From Treponema parvum (GTDB taxonomy: Bacteria; Spirochaetota; Spirochaetia; Treponematales; Treponemataceae): a DNA stretch of 64,000 nucleotides. Positions 43,022-51,707 of the stretch are shown here, in pieces. The position numbers were made by a program, and so were the translations under genes. The notes under the pieces were generated by a model. The model worked only from the letters and a program-made list of their open reading frames with translations, did not search any database and was not told the DNA's origin. The stretch lies in assembly GCF_017893945.1 (NCBI RefSeq), contig NZ_CP054257.1, positions 1,364,001 to 1,428,000 of the forward strand. Reading direction: 5' to 3'. The stretch's first letter is position 1. Each line of letters opens with the position of its first letter.

Positions 43022-43270
43022 TTATTTACCTTGCTTTGCAAGTTCAGCTTTGATGAAATCATAAGCGTCTTTTACAGTCTCAAAATCATTTGCCTTTTCA
43101 TCCGGAATAGTGACCTTGAGCTCCTCTTCGATCGCATAAACAAGTTCATACGTGTCAAGGCTGTCTGCTCCCAAATCACCGCGGAATGTTGATTCCAAGG
43201 TTACCTTACTTTCATCGACTTCCAGCTTTTCTGCAATAAGCTTCTGGATCTTGCCAAACAATTCGTCCAT
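43022..43270 (-). CDS. acpP: Acyl carrier protein
   Basis: 82 residues, strongly acidic. DLGADSLDTYELVYAIEEE contains the Ser to which phosphopantetheine is attached. Carries acyl chains in fatty-acid synthesis. It lies 19 bases after rpmF, the common rpmF-acp linkage, and upstream of rnc, also a common neighbour. Confidence 0.97.
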   Translation of the reverse strand: MDELFGKIQKLIAEKLEVDESKVTLESTFRGDLGADSLDTYELVYAIEEELKVTIPDEKANDFETVKDAYDFIKAELAKQGK

Positions 43271-43289
43271 ACTTTATCTCCTGATAGTT

Positions 43290-43478
43290 TTAACCGTTCG
43301 TCTCAGGCGTAATCACCTGTCGTCCTCTATAGAAACCGCATTTAGGACATACGTGATGCTGCAATACAAGATTCCCGCAATTGCCGCATTCGACAAGCTG
43401 CGGGGCATCCAAATGCATATTCACTCCTCTGCGTCTCCGGGAAACGGCCTTAGAAGTTTTCGCTCTAGGTACTGCCAT
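43290..43478 (-). CDS. rpmF: 50S ribosomal protein L32
   Basis: 62 residues: MAVPRAKTSKAVSRRRR start, then a zinc-binding form with CGNCGN and CPKCGFYRGRQV (two CxxC pairs). Shine-Dalgarno GAGG upstream. First gene of the rpmF-acpP unit. Confidence 0.97.
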   Translation of the reverse strand: MAVPRAKTSKAVSRRRRGVNMHLDAPQLVECGNCGNLVLQHHVCPKCGFYRGRQVITPETNG

Positions 43479-43525
43479 ATTTAAACCTCGCTATAAGTTT
43501 ATAATTCACCAATATAACAGGAAAA

Positions 43526-43555
43526 ATACTACAACAGATTTAACCTGAGTGTCAA
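43526..43555 (-). promoter_or_regulatory. Promoter of rpmF-acpP
   Basis: On the minus strand TTGACA (43555-43550), 18-base spacer, TAGTAT (43531-43526); start codon about 48 bases downstream. Confidence 0.6.
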
Positions 43556-43626
43556 TGCATTATACCTTATTCTTTAATTTTGTCAAACACTTTTTAAAAA
43601 AATGTCATAAAAAAATCTAATGTTTA

Positions 43627-43657
43627 TTTTAAGCGGCACAAACAGCGCCGCTTAAAA
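43627..43657. repeat. Inverted repeat downstream of coaD
   Basis: TTTTAAGCGGC (43627-43637) and GCCGCTTAAAA (43647-43657) form a perfect 11-bp stem around nine bases. It lies 83 bases after the coaD stop; no direct T-run follows. Possible coaD terminator or 3' stabiliser. Confidence 0.55.
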
Positions 43658-43739
43658 ACACTAAAGAACGTTTTATTCGGCGGAGAGTCACTACCCCGCC
43701 GTCGCTTGAAATCCAGCTGTGAATTTACGGCAAGTATGT

Positions 43740-44219
43740 TTATTTTGAAAATTTTTTATACAGAGCGTTTGCGACAATCGGAGGAACCATTCCCGAAATA
43801 TCGCCGCCGAATTGAGCCAACTCCTTGATCGAGCTGGACTTTACGATAGCATAACGCTGTTCCGACGGAACAAACAGCGTATCTATTTCAGGATTTAGGG
43901 TATGATTCATCATTGAAAGGTCGAATTCATACGCAAAATCGTTGATATTCCTTATTCCCCTCAAAAGCACCTTCGCGCCGTTCTTCTTTGCATAATCCAC
44001 TATAAGGCAATCGCACGTGTGAACCGAAATATTTTTATAATCTTTAAGAAGATCTTCCATCATTGAAACCCGCTCTTCAGCCGTAAAAAGATAATGCTTG
44101 TCTGGATTGACTGCGACTACAACGTCGATGGAATCGAACAGCCTGCTTGCCCGTTCTATAATGCTTAAGTGTCCGTAAGTTGGAGGATCGAACGATCCGG
44201 GAAGTACTGCCGCCGTCAT
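43740..44219 (-). CDS. coaD: Phosphopantetheine adenylyltransferase
   Basis: Fourth enzyme step of coenzyme A synthesis. Starting at the ATG at 44219 gives 159 residues, the family's usual size: AAVLPGSFDPPTYGHLSII (nucleotide-binding T-x-GH), LLRGIRNINDFAYEFDLSMMN, and the C-terminal KSSSIKELAQFGGDISGMVP. The open frame extends to 44267 but that part is not conserved and overlaps the divergent promoter. Confidence 0.95.
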   Translation of the reverse strand: MTAAVLPGSFDPPTYGHLSIIERASRLFDSIDVVVAVNPDKHYLFTAEERVSMMEDLLKDYKNISVHTCDCLIVDYAKKNGAKVLLRGIRNINDFAYEFDLSMMNHTLNPEIDTLFVPSEQRYAIVKSSSIKELAQFGGDISGMVPPIVANALYKKFSK

Positions 44220-44238
44220 TATCAATATGATACCAGAT

Positions 44239-44267
44239 TTGACGAAAACGCTCAAGCATAGTATCAT
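44239..44267 (+). promoter_or_regulatory. Promoter placing transcription start at the lipoprotein ATG (leaderless candidate)
   Basis: TTGACG (44239-44244), 17-base spacer, TATCAT (44262-44267), then only six bases to the ATG at 44274. Transcription starting seven bases past the -10 would begin on the A of the start codon. Confidence 0.55.
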
Positions 44268-44273
44268 TTACGC

Positions 44274-44858
44274 ATGAAAAACTTTTTACTCTGCATGATA
44301 ACCGTATTTTCGGTTTTATTTTTTTCCTGCGTGTCAACCAAAACGGCCGATTCCGCGCCGGCCGCAGAAAAAAACACTACTAAACAAAGCACTGCTGCGG
44401 AGAGCGCGCAGACGGTGACAAAAGAAGACGAAGAATACAATAAGGCCATAAGCGAAATGAGCCCTTCGTCTTCAGTTTCAAAAGACACTTTTGAAGCGGA
44501 TCGAAAGGATATTTTGTCGCTCATAGAAAGTCTTGACGCTGTCATGGCGAGAAAGGACTTCAACCGATGGAAAACCTTCGTCGAACCTTCGTCATTGGCT
44601 TACTGGCAAAACCCAAGAAATTTGGCAAAGGCGTCAAGCCGGCTCCCCGTAAAGGGTATAACGATCAGAACCCTTGAGGATTATTTTAACTATGTTTTTA
44701 TTCCGTCAAGAAAGGGCCGCGTCGTAGACCAAATCCGATACATCAATTCGGAATCCGTAAAAGCGATACAAGTCACTAAAGAAAATTCCGTTATCGTGTA
44801 TTATAATTTTATAAAGACCGGCGGTCGGTGGCTCATTCATTTGCCTGAAATAGAATGA
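44274..44858 (+). CDS. Lipoprotein of unknown function
   Basis: 194 residues. Signal peptide KNFLLCMITVFSVLFFSC with a good lipobox (FFSC), then a Ser/Thr/Ala-rich linker and a folded region from about residue 75 (DILSLIESLDAVMARKDFNRW ... DQIRYINSESVKAIQVTKEN ... GGRWLIHLPEIE), reminiscent of small NTF2-like or DUF4878-type domains; this is a weak resemblance. The start codon lies at the predicted transcription start, with no leader for a ribosome-binding site. Confidence 0.78.
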   Translation: MKNFLLCMITVFSVLFFSCVSTKTADSAPAAEKNTTKQSTAAESAQTVTKEDEEYNKAISEMSPSSSVSKDTFEADRKDILSLIESLDAVMARKDFNRWKTFVEPSSLAYWQNPRNLAKASSRLPVKGITIRTLEDYFNYVFIPSRKGRVVDQIRYINSESVKAIQVTKENSVIVYYNFIKTGGRWLIHLPEIE

Positions 44859-45018
44859 CGATCTTTACAGCGCGTCATCGCTTATTGCATATTGTGCGGC
44901 CGCGTTGTTTACTTGAATGCGATTGTTTGGTATATTAATTTGATCGTGTTTTGATGTGCAATTTGTTTTAATTGCCGATAATGTTTTATAGAAAACGGCT
45001 TATTGTTTTGGAGGATTT

Positions 45019-45720
45019 ATGACATTGATAAAAAGAATTGCAGTCGGCTTCGCCGTGTGTTTTTTTGTATGCGCGGGACTTTCCGCTCAAAAACAGGAAC
45101 AATCCGTTGAAAGCGAATATTTAAGCAGTATGGAAGATGTCATCATTACCGAGTTGGCAAATTCAGACCAGCGCGACAATAAATTTGTGGCGCTGCAGTA
45201 TCTTGAAGACGCTATAAATGAAGGAAGAGCTACGCCTGATATGGCGGCGGCTCTAGATCAGCTTGCGGGAGAAGGCATCACAACGCAAAGCAAGACGAAC
45301 GGACGCCTGATGAACAATTATCCTGACGTACGCAAAAAGGCTTGCGATCTTCTTGCAAAAGTTCCCACAAAAGAATCGAAAACTACTTTGGTAAAAATCG
45401 CTCTGGCGGACAACGAGCCTATGGTCATAACAGCGGCTATACGCTCTTTGGGCGAAATCGGTATGAACGACAACGACGAAGTTGTAAATGTTATTGCCTT
45501 TGCAAACCGCCACAACCAGACGATGAACCCTGCCAGCAGCATGGCGCTTGAAGTTCTAAACGCGTATGAAAAACTCGCTCCGTCGGTATCCGACCGGTCG
45601 GTTATGCTGGAATCAATCGGAAGAATCGCTACTGACTACCGCTACGTTACTCCCATAAGAAAAAGAGCTATAGAGCTGTTGACTAAGATGAAGGGAGGCG
45701 CCGGCAATAAAAAACAGTGA
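45019..45720 (+). CDS. Exported HEAT-repeat protein
   Basis: 233 residues; signal peptide KRIAVGFAVCFFVCAGLSAQ; Shine-Dalgarno GGAGG. Helical repeats such as VRKKACDLLAKVPTKESKTTLVKIA and MVITAAIRSLGEIG are HEAT/PBS-lyase-like. No active site is evident. Smaller relative in style of the protein at 33.8-35.0 kb. Confidence 0.8.
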   Translation: MTLIKRIAVGFAVCFFVCAGLSAQKQEQSVESEYLSSMEDVIITELANSDQRDNKFVALQYLEDAINEGRATPDMAAALDQLAGEGITTQSKTNGRLMNNYPDVRKKACDLLAKVPTKESKTTLVKIALADNEPMVITAAIRSLGEIGMNDNDEVVNVIAFANRHNQTMNPASSMALEVLNAYEKLAPSVSDRSVMLESIGRIATDYRYVTPIRKRAIELLTKMKGGAGNKKQ

Positions 45721-45743
45721 TCGGTGTGTAAAATCAAAAAAAA

Positions 45744-45770
45744 CTGTCCGAAAGCTCAAATTTCGGACAG
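45744..45770 (+). terminator. Hairpin after the HEAT-repeat gene
   Basis: CTGTCCGAAA (45744-45753) and TTTCGGACAG (45761-45770) form a perfect 10-bp stem. The T-run after it is weak (CCGTATTT). Confidence 0.55.
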
Positions 45771-45785
45771 CCGTATTTAAATTAC

Positions 45786-45855
45786 AAAAGGCTGCCGTTA
45801 CGTTAAAAGCGAACTTCGATTTTTTAAGTGCGCTTTGATCAGGGCAGCCTTTTTT

Positions 45856-45857
<2 letters not shown>
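45786..45857. terminator. Large branched hairpin, probable two-way terminator
   Basis: AAAGGCTGCC near 45787-45796 pairs with GGCAGCCTTT near 45843-45852; the 46-base interior has a second stem (AAAGCG with CGCTTT). T-runs occur on the outer side in both directions (TTTTTTT on plus, CCTTTTG on minus), so it can end both the HEAT-repeat transcript and tRNA-Arg. Confidence 0.65.
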
Positions 45858-45929
<72 letters not shown>

Positions 45930-45981
45930 AAGGTAAAATGACCATATAAATATTCAATAAAAAAGTCAAGCGAGGATTCTT

Positions 45982-46572
45982 ATGGAGTCTATAATATTAG
46001 CTTCGTCTTCTCCCAGACGGCAAAGCATTTTGAAAATGTTAAACATCCCGTTTCAGGTAATTATTCCCGATATAGACGAAAACATAGATAAAAGCGGCAA
46101 TGTTTTTAAAGTCCCTGAAAAACTTGCGGTAAGAAAGGTTGAAGGCTGTATAAATATGCTGCCGCGGCAAAGAAGCATTCCGTGGATACTCGGCGCGGAC
46201 ACTATGGTCTGCATGGACGGTGAATTATACGGAAAGCCTTCCGGCGCGGAAGAAGCGGCAAAATATTTAAATGCCCTGCAAGGGCGGCAGCACTTTGTCA
46301 TAACATCGATAGCTCTTTACAACGGAAGGCAAAAAAAGATCGTAACGTCGACAAACATCACGAAGGTTACGTTCAGCAAGATGGACGATAAGGAAATAGA
46401 GTGGTATGTAAAAACCGGAGAATGGCACGGAGCCGCCGGAGGTTACAGAATACAGGAACTCGCTTCCTGCTTTATAAAAGAAATCGAAGGATCTATGAGC
46501 TCTGTCGCAGGCTTGCCTATTTCCAATCTTTATGATATTTTAAAATCTCAAGGCTATTCCATTCTTGAATAG
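45982..46572 (+). CDS. maf: Maf-family nucleoside triphosphate pyrophosphatase
   Basis: 196 residues. Opens IILASSSPRRQSILKMLNI, followed by the conserved DIDEN, KAVR-like LAVRKVEG, ILGADTMVCMDG (catalytic Asp) and WHGAAGGYRIQE. Family members hydrolyse non-canonical or modified nucleoside triphosphates to keep them out of RNA and DNA. Shine-Dalgarno GAGGA six bases upstream. Confidence 0.94.
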   Translation: MESIILASSSPRRQSILKMLNIPFQVIIPDIDENIDKSGNVFKVPEKLAVRKVEGCINMLPRQRSIPWILGADTMVCMDGELYGKPSGAEEAAKYLNALQGRQHFVITSIALYNGRQKKIVTSTNITKVTFSKMDDKEIEWYVKTGEWHGAAGGYRIQELASCFIKEIEGSMSSVAGLPISNLYDILKSQGYSILE

Positions 46573-46663
46573 CTTTGCCGAATCATGCAGGAACCGTGTG
46601 TTTTATGTGTGATCCGAATCTTCCGAAAAAAACATAGTTTTTTTACGAGAAACAGAGTAAGGT

Positions 46664-46682
46664 GGCGTATTTAAAATACGCC
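46664..46682 (+). promoter_or_regulatory. Palindromic hairpin abutting the rpsB ribosome-binding site
   Basis: GGCGTATTT-A-AAATACGCC is a perfect 9+9 palindrome (46664-46682) ending three bases before the Shine-Dalgarno GAAGGAG (46686-46692). Folded in RNA it would sit against the initiation site of S2, as expected of an autoregulatory leader; which protein binds it is unknown. Confidence 0.5.
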
Positions 46683-46698
46683 GGTGAAGGAGTTAATC

Positions 46699-47571
46699 AT
46701 GGCAGTTGTAACCATGAAAAGTCTGCTTGAATCTGGTGTTCATTTCGGTCATCAGGTAAAGCGTTGGGATCCCCGTATGAAAAAATATATTTTTGCTCAG
46801 CGCAACGGGATCCATATTATCGATCTGCAAAAAACCATAGCTGCGATAAAAGACAGCTATGACGCAGTTCACAAGGTTGCCTCTTCAGGTAAAACCGTCT
46901 TATTTGTAGGGACAAAAAAACAGGCCCAGCAAGCCATTCAAAAAGAAGCGGAACGCTGCGGAATGTTTTATGTAAACAACCGCTGGCTCGGCGGAATGCT
47001 TACCAATTTCAGCACGATAAAAAAATCGCTTCAGCGTCTCAAAAAAATCGAAAAGATGGAAATTGACGGCACTTTTGAAAATCTTACAAAAAAAGAAGTT
47101 TCCGCACTGCAAAAAGAAAAGGCGAAACTTGAAAAAAACCTCGGCGGCATAAAGGAAATGCGGGAATTGCCGGGGGCAGTGTTCATCATAGACACGCATA
47201 AAGAGCAGATAGCTGTTGCCGAAGCCCGCCGCATGGGAATTCCCATAATAGCCGTAGTAGATACTAACTGTAATCCGGAAGGAATCGATTACCCTATTCC
47301 CGGTAACGACGACGCTATCCGCGCAATATCCCTATTTACGTCAATCATAGCAAACGCGGTTATCGAAGCCGACAACGACGCCGGACTTAAGATCATCGAA
47401 AACTTAAATGAAGATGAAGACGGCGTACAGACCGACGCCGCCGTAAAAAGCGAAGATGTAGAAATCGACGATTATTCCAATTATCAGCCGACGGAAACAA
47501 AAGAAGAAGACGCCGAAGCTGATGAAAAAGAAGACGATCTTGCTGCCGACGAAGACAAATTTTATAAATAA
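46699..47571 (+). CDS. rpsB: 30S ribosomal protein S2
   Basis: 290 residues from the ATG at 46699 (AAGGAG six bases upstream; an in-frame GTG at 46684 lies in the leader). Core [41 protein letters not shown] and [18 protein letters not shown]. The last 60 residues are a very acidic tail ([16 protein letters not shown]) beyond the normal S2 end. First gene of the large operon running to 54.8 kb. Confidence 0.97.
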   Translation: MAVVTMKSLLESGVHFGHQVKRWDPRMKKYIFAQRNGIHIIDLQKTIAAIKDSYDAVHKVASSGKTVLFVGTKKQAQQAIQKEAERCGMFYVNNRWLGGMLTNFSTIKKSLQRLKKIEKMEIDGTFENLTKKEVSALQKEKAKLEKNLGGIKEMRELPGAVFIIDTHKEQIAVAEARRMGIPIIAVVDTNCNPEGIDYPIPGNDDAIRAISLFTSIIANAVIEADNDAGLKIIENLNEDEDGVQTDAAVKSEDVEIDDYSNYQPTETKEEDAEADEKEDDLAADEDKFYK

Positions 47572-47589
47572 CTTACCGGAGTTCAATAT

Positions 47590-48423
47590 ATGGATATAAA
47601 AGCATCGGATGTAAAAGCTCTGCGCGAAAAGACGGGCGCAGGCATGATGGAATGCAAAAAAGCTCTCACTGAAGCCAACGGCGACATGGCGGAAGCCGAA
47701 AAAATTCTAAAAGAAAAGGGCTTGGCCGCCGTTGCAAAACGTGCCGAACGCGCGACTGCGGAAGGGCGAATCTTTGCGCGCATACAGGACAACAAGGTTG
47801 CGATGATCGAAGTAACTTGCGAGACTGACTTTGTGGCAAAAAACGAAGACTTTATTGCGCTCGGTGAAAAACTTTTGGATCTCACTTTTGCCAAAGGCTA
47901 CAGAAAAGTCGAAAAAGAACATGAGGATATGCTCCTTGAACTTGCGGCAAAGATAAGAGAAAACATGAGCGTACGCCGATTGACGTTGCTTGACATTCCT
48001 TCAGGAGCGGTTGCAAAAACCTATATTCACAGCGATCATAAAACCGGCGCAGTCACGATAATAAAAGGTTCCACTGCGCCTGAGGTCGAAACCTTCGCCT
48101 ATGACTGCTGTCTTCATCTTGCGGCGTTTACACCGTCCTATATCACACAAAAAGACGTTCCCGAAAGCTACATAGAGGAGCAAAAGGAAATATTTAAAGT
48201 GCAGATGGACAACGACGAAAAAACGGCTTCCAAGCCGCAGAACGTCAAAGACGGAATCTTGCAAGGAAAGATTAAAAAACACCTGGCGGAAATATGTTTT
48301 GTCGATCAGATGTTCGTAAAAGACGACAAAAAGACCGTCTGTGAAAAACTTGCGGAAATAGGAAAATCGGTCGGCGCAACATTATCGTTCGGTGATATTG
48401 TGCTGTACATTCTTGGAAAATAG
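47590..48423 (+). CDS. tsf: Elongation factor Ts
   Basis: 277 residues. N-terminal UBA-like domain (VKALREKTGAGMMECKKAL), the conserved TDFVAKNEDF of the core that contacts EF-Tu, and a dimerisation region. Exchanges GDP for GTP on EF-Tu. GGAG eight bases upstream, 18 bases after rpsB. Confidence 0.97.
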   Translation: MDIKASDVKALREKTGAGMMECKKALTEANGDMAEAEKILKEKGLAAVAKRAERATAEGRIFARIQDNKVAMIEVTCETDFVAKNEDFIALGEKLLDLTFAKGYRKVEKEHEDMLLELAAKIRENMSVRRLTLLDIPSGAVAKTYIHSDHKTGAVTIIKGSTAPEVETFAYDCCLHLAAFTPSYITQKDVPESYIEEQKEIFKVQMDNDEKTASKPQNVKDGILQGKIKKHLAEICFVDQMFVKDDKKTVCEKLAEIGKSVGATLSFGDIVLYILGK

Positions 48424-48431
48424 TTTAATCC

Positions 48432-48466
48432 GGGTATTCTGGACATCGGGATACCCTACAATTTTT
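48432..48466 (+). terminator. Possible attenuator between tsf and frr
   Basis: GGGTAT (48432-48437) and ATACCC (48451-48456), extended by TCT/GGG pairs, then TACAATTTTTT. Weak to moderate stem; pyrH, which commonly lies here in other bacteria, is absent. Confidence 0.4.
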
Positions 48467-48479
48467 TGGGGAAAAACAA

Positions 48480-49028
48480 ATGTCAAACGAAACTTATTCA
48501 GCTAGGATGGAAAAGACCATTTCAGCTTTTAAAGAATCCTTGAGTGCCATACGTACGGGCCGCGCTTCCGCCGCAATATTCGACAGGGTGCGGGTTTCGG
48601 CCTACGGAGCGAAATCTCCTCTCAATCAAGTAGCGACGATTTCAATTCCCGAAGCAAGGACGATCGTCATTCAACCGTTTGACAAGTCTCTGATTACCGA
48701 AATTGAAAAAGGAATAGGACTTGCCGACCTCGGATTGAATCCTTCCAACGACGGAAAGGTTATAAGAATTTCTATTCCGCCCCTTACGGCCGACAGAAGA
48801 AAAGAACTTGTCAAGCAAATTAAAGGCATTGCCGAAAACAGCCGCACTGCGATCAGAAACATACGCCGCGACGGAAATGAAGAGTTAAAAAAGCAGCAAA
48901 AAGCCGGCGAACTGACCGAAGATGCACTGAAAACTGCGGAAAACGACATGCAAAAAGAGACTGACAAGTTTATTGCCGAAATAAACAAGATTTACGACGC
49001 AAAAGAAAAAGAAATAATGGAAGGCTGA
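48480..49028 (+). CDS. frr: Ribosome recycling factor
   Basis: 182 residues, the normal size. RMEKTISAFKESLSAIRTGRAS, YGAKSPLNQVATISIPEARTIVIQPFD, and the C-terminal helix RRDGNEELKKQQKAGELTED. Works with EF-G to split ribosomes after termination; in spirochaetes a specialised EF-G does this, so it is a possible partner of the paralogue at 5.8 kb. Its TGA shares a base with the uppS ATG. Confidence 0.97.
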   Translation: MSNETYSARMEKTISAFKESLSAIRTGRASAAIFDRVRVSAYGAKSPLNQVATISIPEARTIVIQPFDKSLITEIEKGIGLADLGLNPSNDGKVIRISIPPLTADRRKELVKQIKGIAENSRTAIRNIRRDGNEELKKQQKAGELTEDALKTAENDMQKETDKFIAEINKIYDAKEKEIMEG

Positions 49029-49747
49029 TGCCCGATACTGTAATTAAAAACGACTGTCTTCCCGTCCATATAGGCATAATTATGGACGGCAATGGACGCT
49101 GGGCTAAAAACCGAAAACTTCCGCGTACGTTCGGTCACAAAGAAGGGTTGACGGCGGCAAAAAAAATCGTAGCGGAGGCGGCAAAGCTCGGCATACGGTA
49201 TGTGACTTTGTATACATTTTCCACTGAAAACTGGAAGAGAACACAGGAAGAAGTCGGCTACCTTATGAATTTGATCAAAGGGCATCTCCGCGCCGAATTT
49301 GAATTTTACAAACAAAACGGAATACGAATAAAGCACATAGGCGATCTTTCGGGGCTTAGCGAAGATATTCAGATTGAGATCGTCAAAGCGATGGAAGAAA
49401 CTTCGGCTTTTACCGGAATGACCGTGGTTTTAGCCGTAAATTACGGCGGCCGAAACGAAATAATAAGAGGAATAAAAAAACTTTCCGCCGAGGATGAGGA
49501 TTTTGAAGCCTTGACGGAAGAGAGGCTTTCAAGAGCCTTTGACATTCCCGACTTACCGGACGTAGATCTTCTTATACGTACGGGAGGCGAGTACCGTTTA
49601 AGTAATTTTTTGTTATGGCATGCGGCCTACGCGGAATTACTATTTACAGATACGCTTTGGCCCGATTATAATGAAAATGAATTTAAAAAAAATATTATTG
49701 AATACCAAAAACGCAACAGGCGTTTTGGAGCAGTTTTAAGCAAATGA
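49028..49747 (+). CDS. uppS: Undecaprenyl diphosphate synthase (cis-prenyltransferase)
   Basis: 239 residues. HIGIIMDGNGRWAKNR holds the catalytic Asp20; GHKEGLTAAKKIV, STENWKR and the C-terminal DLLIRTGGEYRLSNFLLWHAAYAEL are family motifs. Makes the C55 lipid carrier for cell-wall synthesis. One-base overlap with frr. Confidence 0.96.
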   Translation: MPDTVIKNDCLPVHIGIIMDGNGRWAKNRKLPRTFGHKEGLTAAKKIVAEAAKLGIRYVTLYTFSTENWKRTQEEVGYLMNLIKGHLRAEFEFYKQNGIRIKHIGDLSGLSEDIQIEIVKAMEETSAFTGMTVVLAVNYGGRNEIIRGIKKLSAEDEDFEALTEERLSRAFDIPDLPDVDLLIRTGGEYRLSNFLLWHAAYAELLFTDTLWPDYNENEFKKNIIEYQKRNRRFGAVLSK

Positions 49748-49755
49748 GGTTCGTA

Positions 49756-50610
49756 ATGAACAAACTTGTTCAGCGGCTTTTGGTTTTTTTTATAGGAATT
49801 CCTCTGGTAATAGGCGTCGTAACGCTTTCTTCGTATAACCATCTTGTCTTACATTTTGTCATTATGGCCTGTGCTTTTTTATCGGCAAAAGAAATGTACG
49901 CCCTCCTTGGGAAAAAGCAAAAGCAGTTTCCCCTGCCCTTTATAATTTTCCTGAGCCTCATCCCTTCCGCCGCAGGTCTTATATGCACACGCACGGAGCT
50001 TCCTCTTTATTACATAGATCTTTCGCTTTTGCTCTGTTTTTTGTTTATTTTATCGTATGAAGTATTTACAGCTTCCGATTTTGATCATTCCGTAGAACAC
50101 ATGACGACGGCTGTTTTTAACGTTTTTTATTCCGGCTATCTGTTGACCTTCGTATCAAGGCTTACCGTATTAAAACACTCTACAAAACTTATCATTTCTT
50201 TTCTTTTTATGATATTCATGTGCGATTCATTTGCATGGTTATTCGGTATGACATTAGGAAAAAACAACAGAGGCGTAATAAAAGCAAGTTCTAATAAAAG
50301 CGTCGCCGGTTTTATAGGCGGATACATAGGAGCCGTCCTTGCGGCCGTACTTGCGCAAATTCTGTGGCCGGACGTTTTTTTCGGTTCCATTATGAAAGCC
50401 GTATCCGCAGGTATCGTCATTGCAAGCGCGGGCATAATCGGAGACCTTGCGGAATCGGTTATAAAACGGGACGCGGGATTTAAAGACAGCGGGAATATAA
50501 TGCCGGGTCGCGGAGGGCTTTTGGATTCCATAGATTCCATACTTTTTGCATGTCCGATCTTTTATCTGATAGTGAATTTTATGTTCGGCGGGTCGAAACC
50601 TTCCTTTTAA
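49756..50610 (+). CDS. cdsA: Phosphatidate cytidylyltransferase
   Basis: 284 residues from the ATG at 49756, which has GAGG six bases upstream; an ATG at 49744 overlapping the uppS stop is also in frame. About eight membrane helices; the CDP-alcohol signature is in AGIIGDLAESVIKRDAGFKDSGNIMPGRGGLLDSIDS. Makes CDP-diacylglycerol from phosphatidic acid and CTP in the inner membrane. Confidence 0.95.
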   Translation: MNKLVQRLLVFFIGIPLVIGVVTLSSYNHLVLHFVIMACAFLSAKEMYALLGKKQKQFPLPFIIFLSLIPSAAGLICTRTELPLYYIDLSLLLCFLFILSYEVFTASDFDHSVEHMTTAVFNVFYSGYLLTFVSRLTVLKHSTKLIISFLFMIFMCDSFAWLFGMTLGKNNRGVIKASSNKSVAGFIGGYIGAVLAAVLAQILWPDVFFGSIMKAVSAGIVIASAGIIGDLAESVIKRDAGFKDSGNIMPGRGGLLDSIDSILFACPIFYLIVNFMFGGSKPSF

Positions 50611-50621
50611 GATCGTAAACT

Positions 50622-51707
50622 ATGAAAAAAATTCTTGTCTTAGGCTGTACCGGATCTATCGGCAAAAACACACTCGACGTCATTCGAAACATGAGCGGTG
50701 AATTTTCTGCGGCAGGATTAAGCGCCCATACAAATATCAAACTGCTGTCTCAACTTGCAAAAGAATTTAACTGCGAATATTCGCTGACTTCCCGAGACGG
50801 AAGCGAAGGAATAAAAAAACTTATCGATAAATGCCGTCCGGACATTGTGGTAAACGGCATCGCAGGTTCCGCAGGACTTGAACCGTCTAGGCTCGTACTT
50901 GAACAAGGCATAGACCTTGCGCTCGCGAACAAAGAAACCATCGTAATGGCGGCGCACCTTGTTCAATCGCTTGCAAAAAAAAACAAATGTTCGATAATTC
51001 CCGTGGATTCCGAACATTCCGCAATCTTTAACCTTGCGGAGCGCTACGGAAACGAAAATATTGAAAATATCATAATAACCGCAAGCGGCGGCCCCTTTAG
51101 GACATGGCCCAAAGAAAAACTTGCGCACATAAAGCTTGAAGACGCTTTAAAACACCCTACGTGGAACATGGGGCGTAAGATAACCGTAGATTCCGCGTCG
51201 CTGGCAAACAAGGGACTTGAAGTGATAGAAGCGTGCCGTCTGTTTCATTTTCCGGTGCAAAAAATCCAAGTGGTAGTGCACCCTCAAAGCCTGGTGCACT
51301 CTATCATACGCACAAAAGACGGAGTTATGTACGCTCAGATTTCCGAACCCGACATGAAGCATCCCATAATCTCAGCCCTTACGTGGCCGGATATAATACC
51401 GAACTATATGAAAAAATTCGATCTGTTCGATATTGAAATGACCTTTTACAAACCTCGCAGCGAAGATTTTCCGATGCTGCAGCTGGCGTTTGACGCGGCC
51501 GAAAAAAAAGGCGGCTACGCTATAGCCTATAACGCGGCGAATGAAGTTGCGGTAGACGCATTCATTGCGGGAAAAATAGGCTTTACGGATATTCCGCGCG
51601 TCGCAAGCAGTGTTTTGGAGCGCGACTGGACAAAAGAAGCTAAAGATTTTAAAGACGTCTTCGCCTTTGACAAAGAGGCAAGAAGATACGCAGAGGAAGC
51701 GCTTTGA
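50622..51707 (+). CDS. dxr: 1-deoxy-D-xylulose 5-phosphate reductoisomerase
   Basis: 361 residues. NADPH motif LGCTGSIGKNTLDVIRN, ANKETIVMA, metal/substrate site PVDSEHSAIFNL, TASGGPFRTW, and DAALKHPTWNMG-like LEDALKHPTWNMGRKITVDSA. Second step of the MEP isoprenoid pathway feeding uppS. Overlaps rseP by its stop. Confidence 0.97.
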   Translation: MKKILVLGCTGSIGKNTLDVIRNMSGEFSAAGLSAHTNIKLLSQLAKEFNCEYSLTSRDGSEGIKKLIDKCRPDIVVNGIAGSAGLEPSRLVLEQGIDLALANKETIVMAAHLVQSLAKKNKCSIIPVDSEHSAIFNLAERYGNENIENIIITASGGPFRTWPKEKLAHIKLEDALKHPTWNMGRKITVDSASLANKGLEVIEACRLFHFPVQKIQVVVHPQSLVHSIIRTKDGVMYAQISEPDMKHPIISALTWPDIIPNYMKKFDLFDIEMTFYKPRSEDFPMLQLAFDAAEKKGGYAIAYNAANEVAVDAFIAGKIGFTDIPRVASSVLERDWTKEAKDFKDVFAFDKEARRYAEEAL

